Source: Gracilariopsis chorda
Lineage: Eukaryota; Rhodophyta; Florideophyceae; Gracilariales; Gracilariaceae
Assembly (NCBI GenBank): GCA_003194525.1
Contig: NBIV01000007.1
Span: 248,001-312,000 of the forward strand
Length of the DNA stretch: 64,000 nt
Direction: 5' to 3'
Shown: positions 34,526 to 46,300 of the stretch, in pieces
Layout: every line of letters begins with the position of its first letter
Position numbering within the stretch: position 1 is the stretch's first letter
Made by a program: the position numbers and the translations under genes
The notes under the pieces: model-generated
The model's database searches: none
The model's input: only the letters and a program-made list of their open reading frames with translations
Told to the model about the DNA's origin: nothing

Positions 34526-36468
34526 CAAGAGGAAGCGGCCTTCGGCCGCGGGCGGCGCTGCGCGCCGCGGTGGAGGAGTGATAAACAGCGGTGAGGAAAA
34601 AAGAGGGTGGAGAATGCAAAAGCAGAAAAGCAAGTAGTTTAATTCAATGAAAGAAGAATGCAAGAGATATGATTACGGTTGTGGAGGGATGCAGAACTGA
34701 ATAGCTTCAGGCAGCACTGGGTTGGCGATGGGAACAGGCATGGGATGAATTGTGTGCGCATTGGAGGGTGTAAGCTGCGGATCATGCAGGAGCAGTACAT
34801 GGTCGTTCCTTCGAACGCGCGACAATGCGACATACAACTGACCAGCGCAGAAGAACTTGGATCGCACATCCACAACCAAGCCATCCAACGTCTTTCCCTG
34901 TCCTTTGTGAACGGTAGCTGCAAACGCGAGACGAATGGGAAACTGCCTTCGAATCTTGCGAATATCTGCGAAAGAAAACTCGAAGTCGATACGATGCAGG
35001 AGCAGTTGTTCGAGCACCTGTCTGTTCTCGTCGAATCGAGCCACCTGCATCGTAAATTGATCGACACGCACGACTACGAACAGCTTTCCGTTGACCACAG
35101 CGGGATGCAGCACGTTCCGAATGACCATAACTGGCACACCAATCTTCAAGTCCAAGTTATGAGGCGGTACTCCAGTAGGCGCATACTGATACGCAAACTC
35201 GGGAACAAAGGTATTGGTGACGTCAGACTCTGGGTTCTGTCCACGAACAGGTTGCACGGTTGTCGCTGACGGAAGAGTGAAGCGTTCACCAGGAAACAGA
35301 TCCAGCGCTGCCGCATTGTGTTCATCGACCAACTGATTTGTGGAGGCAATGAGCATTTTGCTGAGATCCACATCCTCCTTGCGTCGTGTTGTGAGCCACT
35401 TCCACAGGAATTGGTAGGCGGTTTGCATGCCACCGGTAGATCTGAGTGGTAGCGGGGCGTTGTTGGATATTGCGTTTCGTGCAATGGAACGTAACAGCGA
35501 CGCAAATGCCGGATCATCGGCTTGGCGTACTTGTTCCGTGAGGTACAGCACTTGAACCGAGCACAATGTCCACAGATCACTCTTCCACGGCAATTCGTTG
35601 AGAATGTTTGTGTACACTCGTCTCACATTTCCACTTGGCTCGGCCTCCATGTACACCTGCGGCACCACTGGAAGCAGTCCGGTTGTAAGGATTGGTCTGC
35701 CTTTACTCACACACCGAAGTGTGCTTTCCGGCCCGAAGAGGTACGACACGGCGGCCGCCCCGGACTGTGCACAGCAAGCTGGTATTAGGTCCGGTAAACC
35801 CTCAGACTTCCTGATCGCCGTCAAACGACCAGTATACCACAGATGAGCACCTGACTTTTCCCAGATCCGTGGTACTTAGTGGGTTACTCTTGTGGCGACC
35901 TGCACACGAGCTCGGCCTTGCCTACGTCCCAGGCCAGCAAACAGTGCCCAAAGTAGCAAAAGGTTACGACACTGCGCTATTGGCCAAGCCTGAATGGGAT
36001 GCAAAACAGTGGTTAGGGTCAGCAAGCGAGATGCATTTGGCACTGCGCCAGTGCAGTATATACGTCTGTTGCAGGCAAGTCTGCAATGAAACTTCAGTAT
36101 ACGCTGCACTGGCGCAGTGCAATTTGCCACGTGTCGGAATGCGCTGCACTGGCGCAGTGCAATTTGCCACGTGTCGGAATGAACAGGCGGGGTTTTGCTG
36201 CTGAGTGGCTGGCACAACAATTTGATTGTATTGCAAGCCATTCAGCAGCCATTGCACAGTCAACTTGCAGCAGCAGCAGCAAATTAACTGAACGCTTTGC
36301 TGCTGCTGCTGCTGCTGAATTTTTTAAGTGGTAGGGAGGCGTTGCGCCAAATGGCAGTTTTGCATGCGCGTAGAGGGGCATACAGAGCGGTTAATTGGCG
36401 CACCGCCTCCTATCAATCAACAACACCCCCTCATACATGTGTAAATCATTAAGAGTGGGGTGTTGAGA
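34526..36468 (-). mobile_element. Helitron deletion derivative D (1.94 kb)
   Basis: Keeps both ends (TCTCAACACC at 36,468; hairpin and CTTG at 34,529-34,526) but lacks about 4.7 kb, equivalent to positions 16,464-21,184 of A. The join is at 35,677/35,678: helicase sequence …ggaagcag meets leader sequence tccggttg…, with at most one base of shared sequence. All of Rep and helicase Walker A/B are gone. The same join occurs in E and F. Confidence 0.85.
34673..35824 (-). CDS. Leader-helicase fused frame, 383 codons (element D)
   Basis: The deletion fuses the first 49 codons of the leader ORF (MTAIRKSEGLPDLIPACCAQ … ILTTG) in frame to the helicase from LLPVVPQVYMEAEP to its natural stop. The product would retain the C-terminal helicase motifs ([14 protein letters not shown] and [11 protein letters not shown]) but has no Walker A, no DEASM box and no Rep domain, so it could not be a working helicase. 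It might bind DNA or interfere with the full enzyme, or be meaningless. Sequence to the left of about 35,220 resembles the B type and to the right the A type, so the copy is a mosaic. Confidence 0.4.
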   Translation of the reverse strand: MTAIRKSEGLPDLIPACCAQSGAAAVSYLFGPESTLRCVSKGRPILTTGLLPVVPQVYMEAEPSGNVRRVYTNILNELPWKSDLWTLCSVQVLYLTEQVRQADDPAFASLLRSIARNAISNNAPLPLRSTGGMQTAYQFLWKWLTTRRKEDVDLSKMLIASTNQLVDEHNAAALDLFPGERFTLPSATTVQPVRGQNPESDVTNTFVPEFAYQYAPTGVPPHNLDLKIGVPVMVIRNVLHPAVVNGKLFVVVRVDQFTMQVARFDENRQVLEQLLLHRIDFEFSFADIRKIRRQFPIRLAFAATVHKGQGKTLDGLVVDVRSKFFCAGQLYVALSRVRRNDHVLLLHDPQLTPSNAHTIHPMPVPIANPVLPEAIQFCIPPQP

Positions 36469-37807
36469 CAAGTGGAAACGGCCTTCGGCCGTGGGCGGCG
36501 CTGCGCGCCGCGTTGGTTTTGTAGCTTTGTGTAATTAGTAGCGTTCGGAGGCTCTCCGAGCACTTTGCTCGCTTGCACTCGCAATAGCGCTCGTAGAACC
36601 ACGGAGCGCCGCGGCGCCGAGAGTATGTGGAGCCGTAGGGGTTTGTGTTTAGGTGCTAAAATTGACTGTAGTGCCCGCCAATGATGAGAAAGCGCGACAC
36701 GTTGCTTTGTGTAACTGGCTGGCACTGCAGTCATTATGGGAGTGCGAGCCAGTAAGCAGGAAGCTTTGCTGCTGCTGCTGCTGCTGCTGAATTTTTTAAA
36801 TGGTAGGGAGGCGTTGCGCCAAATGGGCGTTTTGCATGGGCAAACGGGGGCGTGCAAGAGGATTTTGTGGCGCAACGCCTCCATTCAATCAAGAACACCC
36901 CCCTCATAGAGGAACAAATACTTATAATGGAGAGACAAGTGGAAACGGCCTTCGGCCGTGGGCGGCGCTGCGCGCCGCGTTGGTTTTGTAGCTTTGTGTA
37001 CTTAGTAGCGTTCGGAGGCTCTCCGAGCACTTTGCTTGCTTGCGCTCGCAATAGCGCTCGTAGAACCACGGGGCGCCGCGGCGCCTAGGTGTCTAAATTG
37101 ACTGCAGTGCCAGCCAATGATGAGAAAGCGCGACACGTTGCTTTGTGTAACTGGCTGGCACTGCAGTCATTATGGGAGTGCCAGCCAGTAAGCAGGAAGC
37201 TTTGCTGCTGCTGCTGCTGCTGAATTTTTTAAATGGTAGGGAGGCGTTGCGCCAAATGGGCGATTTGGATGGGCAGACGGGGGCGTGCAAGAGGATTTTG
37301 TGGCGCAACGCCTCCATTCAATCAAGAACACCCCCCTCATACGCGTATAAATACTTATAGTGGAGAGACAAGTGGAAACGGCCTTCGGCCGTAGGCGGCG
37401 CTGCGCGCCGCGTTGGTTTTGTAGCTTTGTGTATTTCGTGGCGTTCGGAGGCTCTCCGAGCACTTTGCTCGCTTGCGCTCGCAATAGCGCTCGTAGAACC
37501 ACGGGGCGCCGCGGCGCCTAGGTGCCTAAATTGACTGCAGTGCCAGCCAATGATGAGAAAGCGCGACACGTTGCTTTGTGTAACTGGATGGCACTGCAGT
37601 CATTATGGGAGTGCGAGCCAGTAAGCAGGAAGCTTTGCTGCTGCTGCTGCTGCTGAATTTTTTAAGTGGTAGGGAGGCGTTGCGCCAAATGGCAGTTTTG
37701 CATGGTCGTAGAGGGGCATACAGAGCGGTTTATTGGCGCACCGCCTCCCATCAATCAACAACACCCCCCTCATACATGTGTAAATCATTAAGAGTGGGGT
37801 GTTGAGA
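36469..37807 (-). repeat. Short Helitron units 20-22
   Basis: Units 36469-36935 (467 bp, long form, seven CTG repeats), 36936-37368 and 37369-37807. The first two carry the TCTCTCC-type 5' end, the last the TCTCAACACC type together with the alternative inverted-repeat loop (ggcgcaccgcctcc right arm). Confidence 0.83.
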
Positions 37808-39745
37808 CAAGAGGAAGCGGCCTTCGGCCGCGGGCGGCGCTGCGCGCCGCGGTGGAGGAGTGATAAACAGCGGTGAGGAAAAAAGAGGGTGGAGAAAGCA
37901 AAAGCAGAAAAGCAAGTAGTTTAATTCAATGAAAAAAGAATGCAAGAGATATGATTACGGTTGTGGAGGGATGCAGAACTGAATGGCTTCAGGCAGCACT
38001 GGGTTGGCGATGGGAACAGGCATGAGATGAATTGTGTGCGCATTCGAGGGTGTAAGCTGCGGATCATGCAGGAGCAGCACATGGTCGTTCCTTCGAACGC
38101 GCGACAATGCGACATACAACTGACCAGCGCAGAAGAAGTTGGATCGCACATCCACAACCAAGCCATCCAACGTCTTTCCCTGTCCTTCGTGAACGGTAGC
38201 TGCAAACGCGAGACGAATGGGAAACTGCCTTCGAATCATGCGAATATCTGCGAAAGAAAACTCGAAGTCGATACGATGCAGGAGCTGTCGTTCGAGCACC
38301 TGTCTGTTCTCGTCGAATCGAGCCACCTGCATCGTAAATTGATCGACACGCACGACTACGAACAGCTTTCCGTTGACCACAGCGGGATGCAGCACGTTCC
38401 GAATGACCATAACTGGCACACCAATCTTCAAGTCCAAGTTATGAGGCGGTACTACAGTAGGCGCATACTGATACGCAAACTCGGGAACAAAGGTATTGGT
38501 GACGTCGGGCTCTGAGTTTGGTACACCGTCAGGTTGTACTGTCGTAGCTGGCGGAAGAGTGAAGCGTTCACCAGGAAACAGATCCAGCGCTGCCGCATTG
38601 TGTTCATCGACCAACTGATTTGTGGAGGCAATGAGCATTTTGCTGAGATCCACATCCTCCTTGCGTCGTGTTGTGAGCCACTTCCACAGGAATTGGTAGG
38701 CGGTTTACATGCCACCGGTAGATCTGAGTGGTAGTGGAGCGTTGTTGGATATTGTGTTTCGTGCAATGGAACGTAACAGCGACGCAAATGCCGGATCATC
38801 CGCTTGGCGTACTTGTTCCGTGAGGTACAGCACTTGAACCGAGCACAATGTCCACAGATCACTCTTCCACGGCAATTCGTTGAGAATGTTTGTGTACACT
38901 CGTCTCACATTACCACTTGGCTCGGCCTCCATGTACACCTGCGGCACCACTGGAAGCAGTCCGGTTGTAAGGATTGGTCTGCCTTTACTCACACACCGAA
39001 GTGTGCTTTCCGGCCCGAAGAGGTACGACACGGCGGCCGCCCCGGACTGTGCACAGCAAGCTGGTATTAGGTCCGGTAAACCCTCAGACTTCCTGATCGC
39101 CGTCAAACGACCAGTATACCACAGATGAGCACCTGACTTTTCCCAGATCCGTGGTACTTAGTGGGTTACTCTTGTGGCGACCTGCACACGAGCTCGGCCT
39201 TGCCTACGTCCCAGGCCAGCAAACAGTGCCCAAAGTAGCAAAAGGTTACGACACTGCGCTATTGGCCAAGCCTGAATGGGATGCAAAACAGTGGTTAGGG
39301 TCAGCAAGCGAGATGCATTTGGCACTGCGCCAGTGCAGTATATACGTCTGTTGCAGGCAAGTCTGCAATGAAACTTCAGTATACGCTGCACTGGCGCAGT
39401 GCAATTTGCCACGTGTCGGAATGCGCTGCACTGGCGCAGTGCAATTTGCCACGTGTCGGAATGAACAGGCGGGGTTTTGCTGCTGAGTGGCTGGCACTAC
39501 AATTTGATTGTATTGCAAGCCATTCAGCAGCCATTGCACAGTCAACTTGCAGCAGCAGCAGCAAATTAACTGAACGCTTTGCTGCTGCTGCTGCTGCTGA
39601 ATTTTTTTAATGGTAGGGAGGCGTTGCGCCAAATGGGCGATTTGGATGGGCAAACGGGGGCTTGGAAGAGGATTTTATGGCGCAACGCCTCCATTCAATC
39701 AAGAACACCCCCCTCATAGAGGAACAAATACTTATGATGGAGAGA
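37808..39745 (-). mobile_element. Helitron deletion derivative E (1.94 kb), fused frame broken
   Basis: Same internal deletion as D, join at 38,959/38,960. The fused frame is interrupted by TAA at 38,707-38,705, leaving open parts 39,106-38,705 and 38,653-37,955. Its 5' end is the TCTCTCC type, unlike A-D, indicating exchange of the 5' module with a short unit at or near the CAG tract. Confidence 0.83.
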
Positions 39746-41056
39746 CAAGCGGAAACGGCCTTCGGCCGTGGGCGGCGCTGCACGCCGCGTTGGTTTTGTA
39801 GCTTTGTGTATTTCGTAGCGTTCGGAGGCTCTCCGAGCACTTTGCTCGCTTGCGCTCGCAATAGCGCTCGTAGAACCACGGGGCGCCGCGGCGCCTAGGT
39901 GCCTAAATTGACTGCAGTGCCAGCCAATGATGAGGAAGCGCGACACGTTGCTTTGTGTAACTGGGTGGCACTGCAGTCATTATGGGAGTGCCAGCCAGTA
40001 AGCAGCAAGCTTTGCTGCTGCTGCTGCTGCTGAATTTTTTAAATGGCAGGGAGGCGTTGCGCCAAATGGCAGTTTTGCAAGCGCGTAGAGGGGCATACAG
40101 GGCGGTTTATTGGCGCACCGCCTCCCGTCAATCAAGAACACCCCCCTCATACATGTGTAAATCATTAAGAGTGGGGTGTTGAGACAAGTGGAAACGGCCT
40201 TCGGCCGTGGGCGGCGCTGCGCGCCGCGTTGGTTTTGTAGCTTTGTGTATTTCGTGGCGTTCGGAGGCTCTCCGAGCACTTTGCTCGCTTGCGCTCGCAA
40301 TAGCGCTCGTAGAACCACGGGGCGCCGCGGCGCCTAGGTGCCTAAATTGACTGCAGTGCCAGCCAATGATGAGAAAGCGCGACACGTTGCTTTGTGTAAC
40401 TGGGTGGCACTGCAGTCATTATGGGAGTGCGAGCCAGTAAGCAGGAAGCTTTGCTGCTGCTGCTGCTGCTGAATTTTTTAAATGGCAGGGAGGCGTTGCG
40501 CCAAATGGGCGATTTGGATGGGCAAACGGGGGCGTGGAAGAGGATTTTATGGCGCAACGCCTCCATTCAATCAAGAACACCCCCCTCATAGAGGAACAAA
40601 TCATTATAATGGAGAGACAAGTGGAAACGGCCGTCGGCCGTAGGCGGCGCTGCGCGCCGCGTTGGTTTTGTAGCTTTGTGTATTTCGTGGCGTTCGGAGG
40701 CTCTCCGAGCACTTTGCTCGCTTGCGCTCGCAATAGCGCTCGTAGAACCACGGGGCGCCGCGGCGCCTAGGTGACTAAATTGACTGCAGTGCCAGCCAAT
40801 GATGAGAAAGCGTGACACGTTGCTTTGTGTAACTGGGTGGCACTGCAGTCATTATGGGAGTGCCAGCCAATAAGCAGGAAGCTTTGCTGCTGCTGCTGCT
40901 GCTGAAGTTTTTAAATGGTAGGGAGGCGTTGCGCCAAATGGCAGTTTTGCATGCGCGTAGAGGGGCATACAGAGCGGTTAATTGGCGCACCGCCTCCTAT
41001 CAATCAACAACACCCCCCTCATACATGTGTAAATCATTAAGAGTGGGGTGTTGAGA
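39746..41056 (-). repeat. Short Helitron units 23-25
   Basis: Units 39746-40184, 40185-40617 and 40618-41056. The first and third carry the TCTCAACACC-type 5' end with the alternative loop, the second the TCTCTCC type. In 40618-41056 the hairpin loop is changed (ggccgtcggcc) while the stem is kept. Confidence 0.83.
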
Positions 41057-42954
41057 CAAGAGGAAGCGGCCTTCGGCCGCGGGCGGCGCTGCGCGCCGCG
41101 GTGGAGGAGTGATAAACAGCGGTGAGGAAAAAAGAGGGTGGAGAAAGCAAAAGCAGAAAAGCAAGTAGTTTAATTCAATGAAAAAAGAATGCAAGAGATA
41201 TGATTACGGTTGTGGAGGGATGCAGAACTGAATGGCTTCAGGCAGCACTGGGTTGGCGATGGGAACAGGCATGGGATGAATTGTGTGCGCATTCGAGGGT
41301 GTAAGCTGCGGATCATGCAGGAGCAGCACATGGTCGTTCCTTCGAACGCGCGACAATGCGACATACAACTGACCAGCGCAGAAGAAGTTGGATCGCACAT
41401 CCACAACCAAGCCATTCAACGTCTTTCCCTGTCCTTTGTGAACGGTAGCTGCAAACGCGAGACGGATGGGAAACTGCCTTCGAATCATGCGAATATCTGC
41501 GAAAGAAAACTCGAAGTCGATACGATGCAGGAGCTGTCGTTCGAGCACCTGTCTGTTCTCGTCGAATCGAGCCACCTGCATCGTAAATTGATCGACACGC
41601 ACGACTACGAACAGCTTTCCGTTGACCACAGCGGGATGCAGCACGTTCCGAATGACCATAACTGGCACACCAATCTTCAAGTCCAAGTTATGAGGCGGTA
41701 CTACAGTAGGCGCATACTGATATGCAAACTCGGGGACGATAGAACTGGCAAAGTCAGACTCTGGGTTCTGTCCACGAACAGGTTGCACGGTTGTCGCTGA
41801 CGGAAGAGTGAAGCGCTCACCAGGAAACAGATCTAGCGCTGCCGCATTATGTTCGTCGACCAACTGATTTGTGGAGGCAATGAGCATTTTGCTGAGATCC
41901 ACATCCTCCTTGCGTCGTGTTGTGAGCCACTTCCACAGGAATTGGTAGGCGGTTTGCATGCCACCGGTAGATCTGAGTGGTAGTGGAGCGTTGTTGGATA
42001 TTGTGTTTCGTGCAATGGAACGTAACAGCGACGCAAATGCCGGATCATCCGCTTGGCGTACTTGTTCCGTGAGGTACAGCACTTGAACCGAGCACAATGT
42101 CCACAGATCACTCTTCCACGGCAATTTGTTGAGAATGTTTGTGTACACTCGTCTCACATTTCCACTTGGCTCGGCCTCCATGTACACCTGCGGCACCACT
42201 GGAAGCAGTCCGGTTGTAAGGATTGGTCTGCCTTTACTCACACACCGAAGTGTGCTTTCCGGCCCCAAGAGGTACGACACGGCGGCCGCCCCGGACCCTG
42301 CACAGCAAGCTGGTATTAGGTGCGGTAAACCCTCTGACTTCCTGATCGCCGTCAAACGACCAGTATACCACAGAGGAGCACCTGACTTTTCCCAGATCCG
42401 TGGTACTTAGTGGGTTACTCTTGTGGCGACCTGCACACGAGCTCGGCCTTGCCTACGTCCCAGGCCAGCAAACAGTGCCCAAAGTAGCAAACGGTTACGA
42501 CACTGCGCTATTGGCCAAGCCTGAATGGGATGCAAAAAAGTGGTTAGGGTCAGCAAGCGAGATGCATTGGGCACTGCGCCAGTGCAGTATATACGTCTGT
42601 TGCAGGCAAGTCTGCAATGAAACTTCAGTATACACTGCACTGGCGCAGTGCAATTTGCCACGTGTCGGAATGAACAGGCGGGGTTTTGCTGCTGAGTGGC
42701 TGGCACAACAATTTGATTGTATTGCAAGCCATTCAGCAGCCATTGCACAGTCAACTTGCAGCAGCAGCAGCTAATTAACTGAACGCTTTGCTGCTGCTGC
42801 TGCTGCTGAATTTTTTAAATGGCAGGGAGGCGTTGCGCCAAATGGGCGATTTGGATGGGCAAACGGGGGCGTGGAAGAGGATTTTATGGCGCAACGCCTC
42901 CATTCAATCAAGAACACCCCCCTCATAGAGGAACAAATCATTATAATGGAGAGA
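41057..42954 (-). mobile_element. Helitron deletion derivative F (1.90 kb)
   Basis: Same deletion as D and E, join at 42,208/42,209. It has one cacgtg leader repeat rather than two. Its 5' end is the TCTCTCC type. The sequence to the right of the CTG tract (from 42,786) matches the short unit at 26,097 rather than the leaders of D or E, so the left breakpoint of the B/C duplication lies at this CTG tract. Confidence 0.83.
41204..42355 (-). CDS. Leader-helicase fused frame, 383 codons (element F)
   Basis: Open across its whole length, with the same fusion point after codon 49 as in D. It differs from D in the segment after NPESD, where it carries FASSIVPEF (A-like) in place of VTNTFVPEF, so D and F are not simple copies of each other. 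It lacks Rep, Walker A and the DEASM box. Two of three derivatives keep the frame open, which is suggestive but not proof of use. Confidence 0.4.
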   Translation of the reverse strand: MTAIRKSEGLPHLIPACCAGSGAAAVSYLLGPESTLRCVSKGRPILTTGLLPVVPQVYMEAEPSGNVRRVYTNILNKLPWKSDLWTLCSVQVLYLTEQVRQADDPAFASLLRSIARNTISNNAPLPLRSTGGMQTAYQFLWKWLTTRRKEDVDLSKMLIASTNQLVDEHNAAALDLFPGERFTLPSATTVQPVRGQNPESDFASSIVPEFAYQYAPTVVPPHNLDLKIGVPVMVIRNVLHPAVVNGKLFVVVRVDQFTMQVARFDENRQVLERQLLHRIDFEFSFADIRMIRRQFPIRLAFAATVHKGQGKTLNGLVVDVRSNFFCAGQLYVALSRVRRNDHVLLLHDPQLTPSNAHTIHPMPVPIANPVLPEAIQFCIPPQP

Positions 42955-43393
42955 CAAGTGGAAACGGCCTTCGGCCGTGGGCGGCGCTGCGCGCCGCGTT
43001 GTTTTTGTAGCTTTGTGTATTTAGTAGCGTTCGGAGGCTCTCCGAGCACTTTGCTCGCTTGCGCTCGCAATAGCGCTCGTAGAACCACGGGGCGCCGCGG
43101 CGCCTAGGTGCCTAAACTGACTGCAGTGCCAGCCAATGATGAGAAAGCGCGACACGTTGCTTTGTGTAACTGGATGGCACTGCAGTCATTATGGGAGTGC
43201 CAGCCAGTAAGCAAGAAGCTTTGCTGCTGCTGCTGCTGCTGAAGTTTTTAAGTGGTAGGGAGGCGTTGCGCCAAATGGCAGTTTTGCATGCGCGTAGAGG
43301 GGCATACAGGGCGGTTTATTGGCGCACCGCCTCCTATCAATCAACAACACCCCCCTCATACATGTGTAAATCATTAAGAGTGGGGTGTTGAGA
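42955..43393 (-). repeat. Short Helitron unit 26
   Basis: A single 439-bp unit between F and C, nearly identical to the unit at 26266-26704 that sits in the same place beside B. Confidence 0.83.
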
Positions 43394-46300
43394 CAAGAGG
43401 AAGCGGCCTTCGGCCGCGGGCGGCGCTGCGCGCCGCGGTGGAGGAGTGATAAACAGCGGTGAGGAAAAAAGAGGGTGGAGAAAGCAAAAGCAGAAAAGCA
43501 AGTAGTTTAATTCAATGAAAGAAGAATGCAAGAGATATGATTACGGTTGTGGAGGGATGCAGAACTGAATAGCTTCAGGCAGCACTGGGTTCGCGATGGG
43601 AACAGGCATGGGATGAATTGTGTGCGCATTCGCGGGTGTAAGCTGCGGATCATGCAGGAGCAGCACATGGTCGTTCCTTCGAACGCGCGACAATGCGACA
43701 TACAGCTGACCTGCGCAGAAGAAGTTGGATCGTACATTCACAACCAAGCCATCCAAGGTTTTTCCCTGTCCTTTGTGAACTGCAGTTGCAAACGCAAGAC
43801 GAATAGGGAGCTGCCTTCGAATCATGCGAATGTCTGCGAAAGAAAACTCGAAGTCGATACGATGCAGGAGCTGTCGTTCCAGTACCTGTCCGTTCTCGTC
43901 GAATCGAGCCACCTGCATCGTAAAGTGATCGACACGCACGACTACGAACAGCTTTCCGTTGACCACAGCCGGATGCAACACGTTCCGAATGACCATAACT
44001 GGCACACCAATCTTCAAATCCAAGTTATGAGGAGGTACACCAGTAGGTGCATACTGATACGCAAACTCGGGAACAAAGGTATTGGTGACGTCGGGCTCTG
44101 AGTTTGGTACACCGTCAAGTTGTACCGTCGTAGCTGACGGAAGAGTGAAGCGTTCACCAGGAAACAGATCCAGCGCTGCCGCATTGTGTTCATCGACCAA
44201 CTGATTTGTGGAGGCAATGAGCATTTTGCTGAGATCCACATCCTCCTTGCGTCGTGTTGTGAGCCACTTCCACAGGAATTGGTAGGCGGTTTGCATGCCA
44301 CCGGTAGATCTGAGTGGTAGCGGGGCGTTGTTGGATATTGCGTTTCGTGCAATGGAACGTAACAGCGACGCAAATGCCGGATCATCGGCTTGGCGTACTT
44401 GTTCCGTGAGGTACAGCACTTGAACCGAGCACAATGTCCACAGATCACTCTTCCACGGCAATTCGTTGAGAATGTTTGTGTACACTCGTCTCACATTACC
44501 ACTTGGCTCGGCCTCCATGTACACCTGCGGCACCACTGGAAGCAGCTCGGAGTAGTCGCCGGATAGAACGATGGTCAAGCCCCCAAACGGAGGCGGGTTT
44601 TCCATTCCACTGCAGCGAAGATCTTTGAGCAACGCATCCATGAGTTCGAAGAGCTTTCGTGAGAGCATGGACGCTTCATCCAAGACGAGCAGTTGTATTT
44701 CACGTAGCAGTTTTGCACGTTGAGATCGGGGACCGTACTTTGACAGAGTGGCTGTAGTGCTGCTTGTGCTGTCCCTATCAGCTACACCCAGTCCGAGCAG
44801 GCTATGTAAAGTGCGGCCACCTTCTTACAACGAAGCTGCAATTCCTGTTGTAGCAGTCATTTCAGCGAGCATTCCTTCCGACTCAACGATATCACGAAGG
44901 AGGTTGAGCACGTATGTCTTCCCGGTTCCTGCGTATCCTTGCACAAAGAACACGTTTCCAGGAGTGCTTTTTCGCCCCTGCAGCGCCTGTCTTTGTTGCA
45001 ATGCGGCAATGACGGTGTCAATGACTTGTCTTTGGCGAGGTTTTAAGGTGGCGTACCTTTACTGCAAAGTTGACGAATTTCGCACCACTCGTGCGTCTCG
45101 AGTTGTTGCAGCTCGATTTGCCTCAGTCAATGCTGTATGATCCTGCTGTAGGTGCTGGGAGAAGAAGCTGTGATCGCGAAGCAGTCGTCCTCCGTGCCGG
45201 TCTGAGATTTCCACCACACGTCGATACATTTCTTGCTTTCGTTGCTGCTCATCTCCTGTATGTATGTCGGTCGCTACATAGTGCCTCCCAGTTTTCGACG
45301 GCCATTTTTTCTGGGTCTGCGCCTTGTTGGTATAGTGTGACAACCAGACGTCGTAGCTCTGAGGACGTGCTGTATATCTGCACTGCTTCTTGGAATGCAA
45401 TATCAAACTCGGATCCGTCCGCGAGCAGTCCGCTTACAATCGCAGTTTCACGATACGTTCCATACTGCTGTCCGTTGAAAGTCCTTTCGTCTTCATAAGA
45501 GCTCGAGCCGTGATTCATGAGCAGCAAGCGCAGAGCAAAGAGCTCAATGGCCGACGGTGAAACACCTCTGATCCTTGCGACGCACTGCTCGTCGTCCGTG
45601 AGCTCTACCACGTACATGGGCGGATCGCAGTCGTCTGTGGGCACCTGAGTGCTGTCTCCGTCGTATTGGTTAAGCACGCGGGCAGTAAGCGTGCGATACA
45701 ATCGAACTTTTTCAAAGTACGAAAGGTAGTCGAGGTTCGCGTATGCTTCGGGCCTTGCAAAGTATCTCTCCAGTGTAGACGGCTGTGATGCAGAAGAGAG
45801 CTGGTTTGGACCTCTCAGCAGAAATGTGCGCTCTCCTTCCAAGTGAATGGCCAGTCGCTCTACTTTTGGTACGATGTGAACATGTCGAAACTCGAAAAGT
45901 CTCCAAGCTGCATTGACAGCGCCCACCACACGTGCTCGCATGTATGCACGAATGTCGTTCTGCACCTGCGGCTCTTGTTGCTGCTCGTTGTGTGTGCCTT
46001 TCTCATTAGCACCACTCACGTTGAGCACCACCTCCTGAGCTTTGGGCTGCTTAAACGCGTACCTCATCAGATAAGCCACTGCGCCCCCTCCTTGGGTGCG
46101 CTCTACGTTGATATGAGAGCGGTAATTCTTGGTCAGAGTTGGGTTGTACGGCACTATCTTGAGGTCATGTTGCCTTCTTCTGCGGTAGACCACGCGATTC
46201 GTGCCTTCTTCAATGTACGTCTCCGGCACAATCATGTTTCGGTCGTATCCAAACTTGCAACGCCCAGCGCGATTCCGGCAATAGGTGGAGTGGCGGTGCC

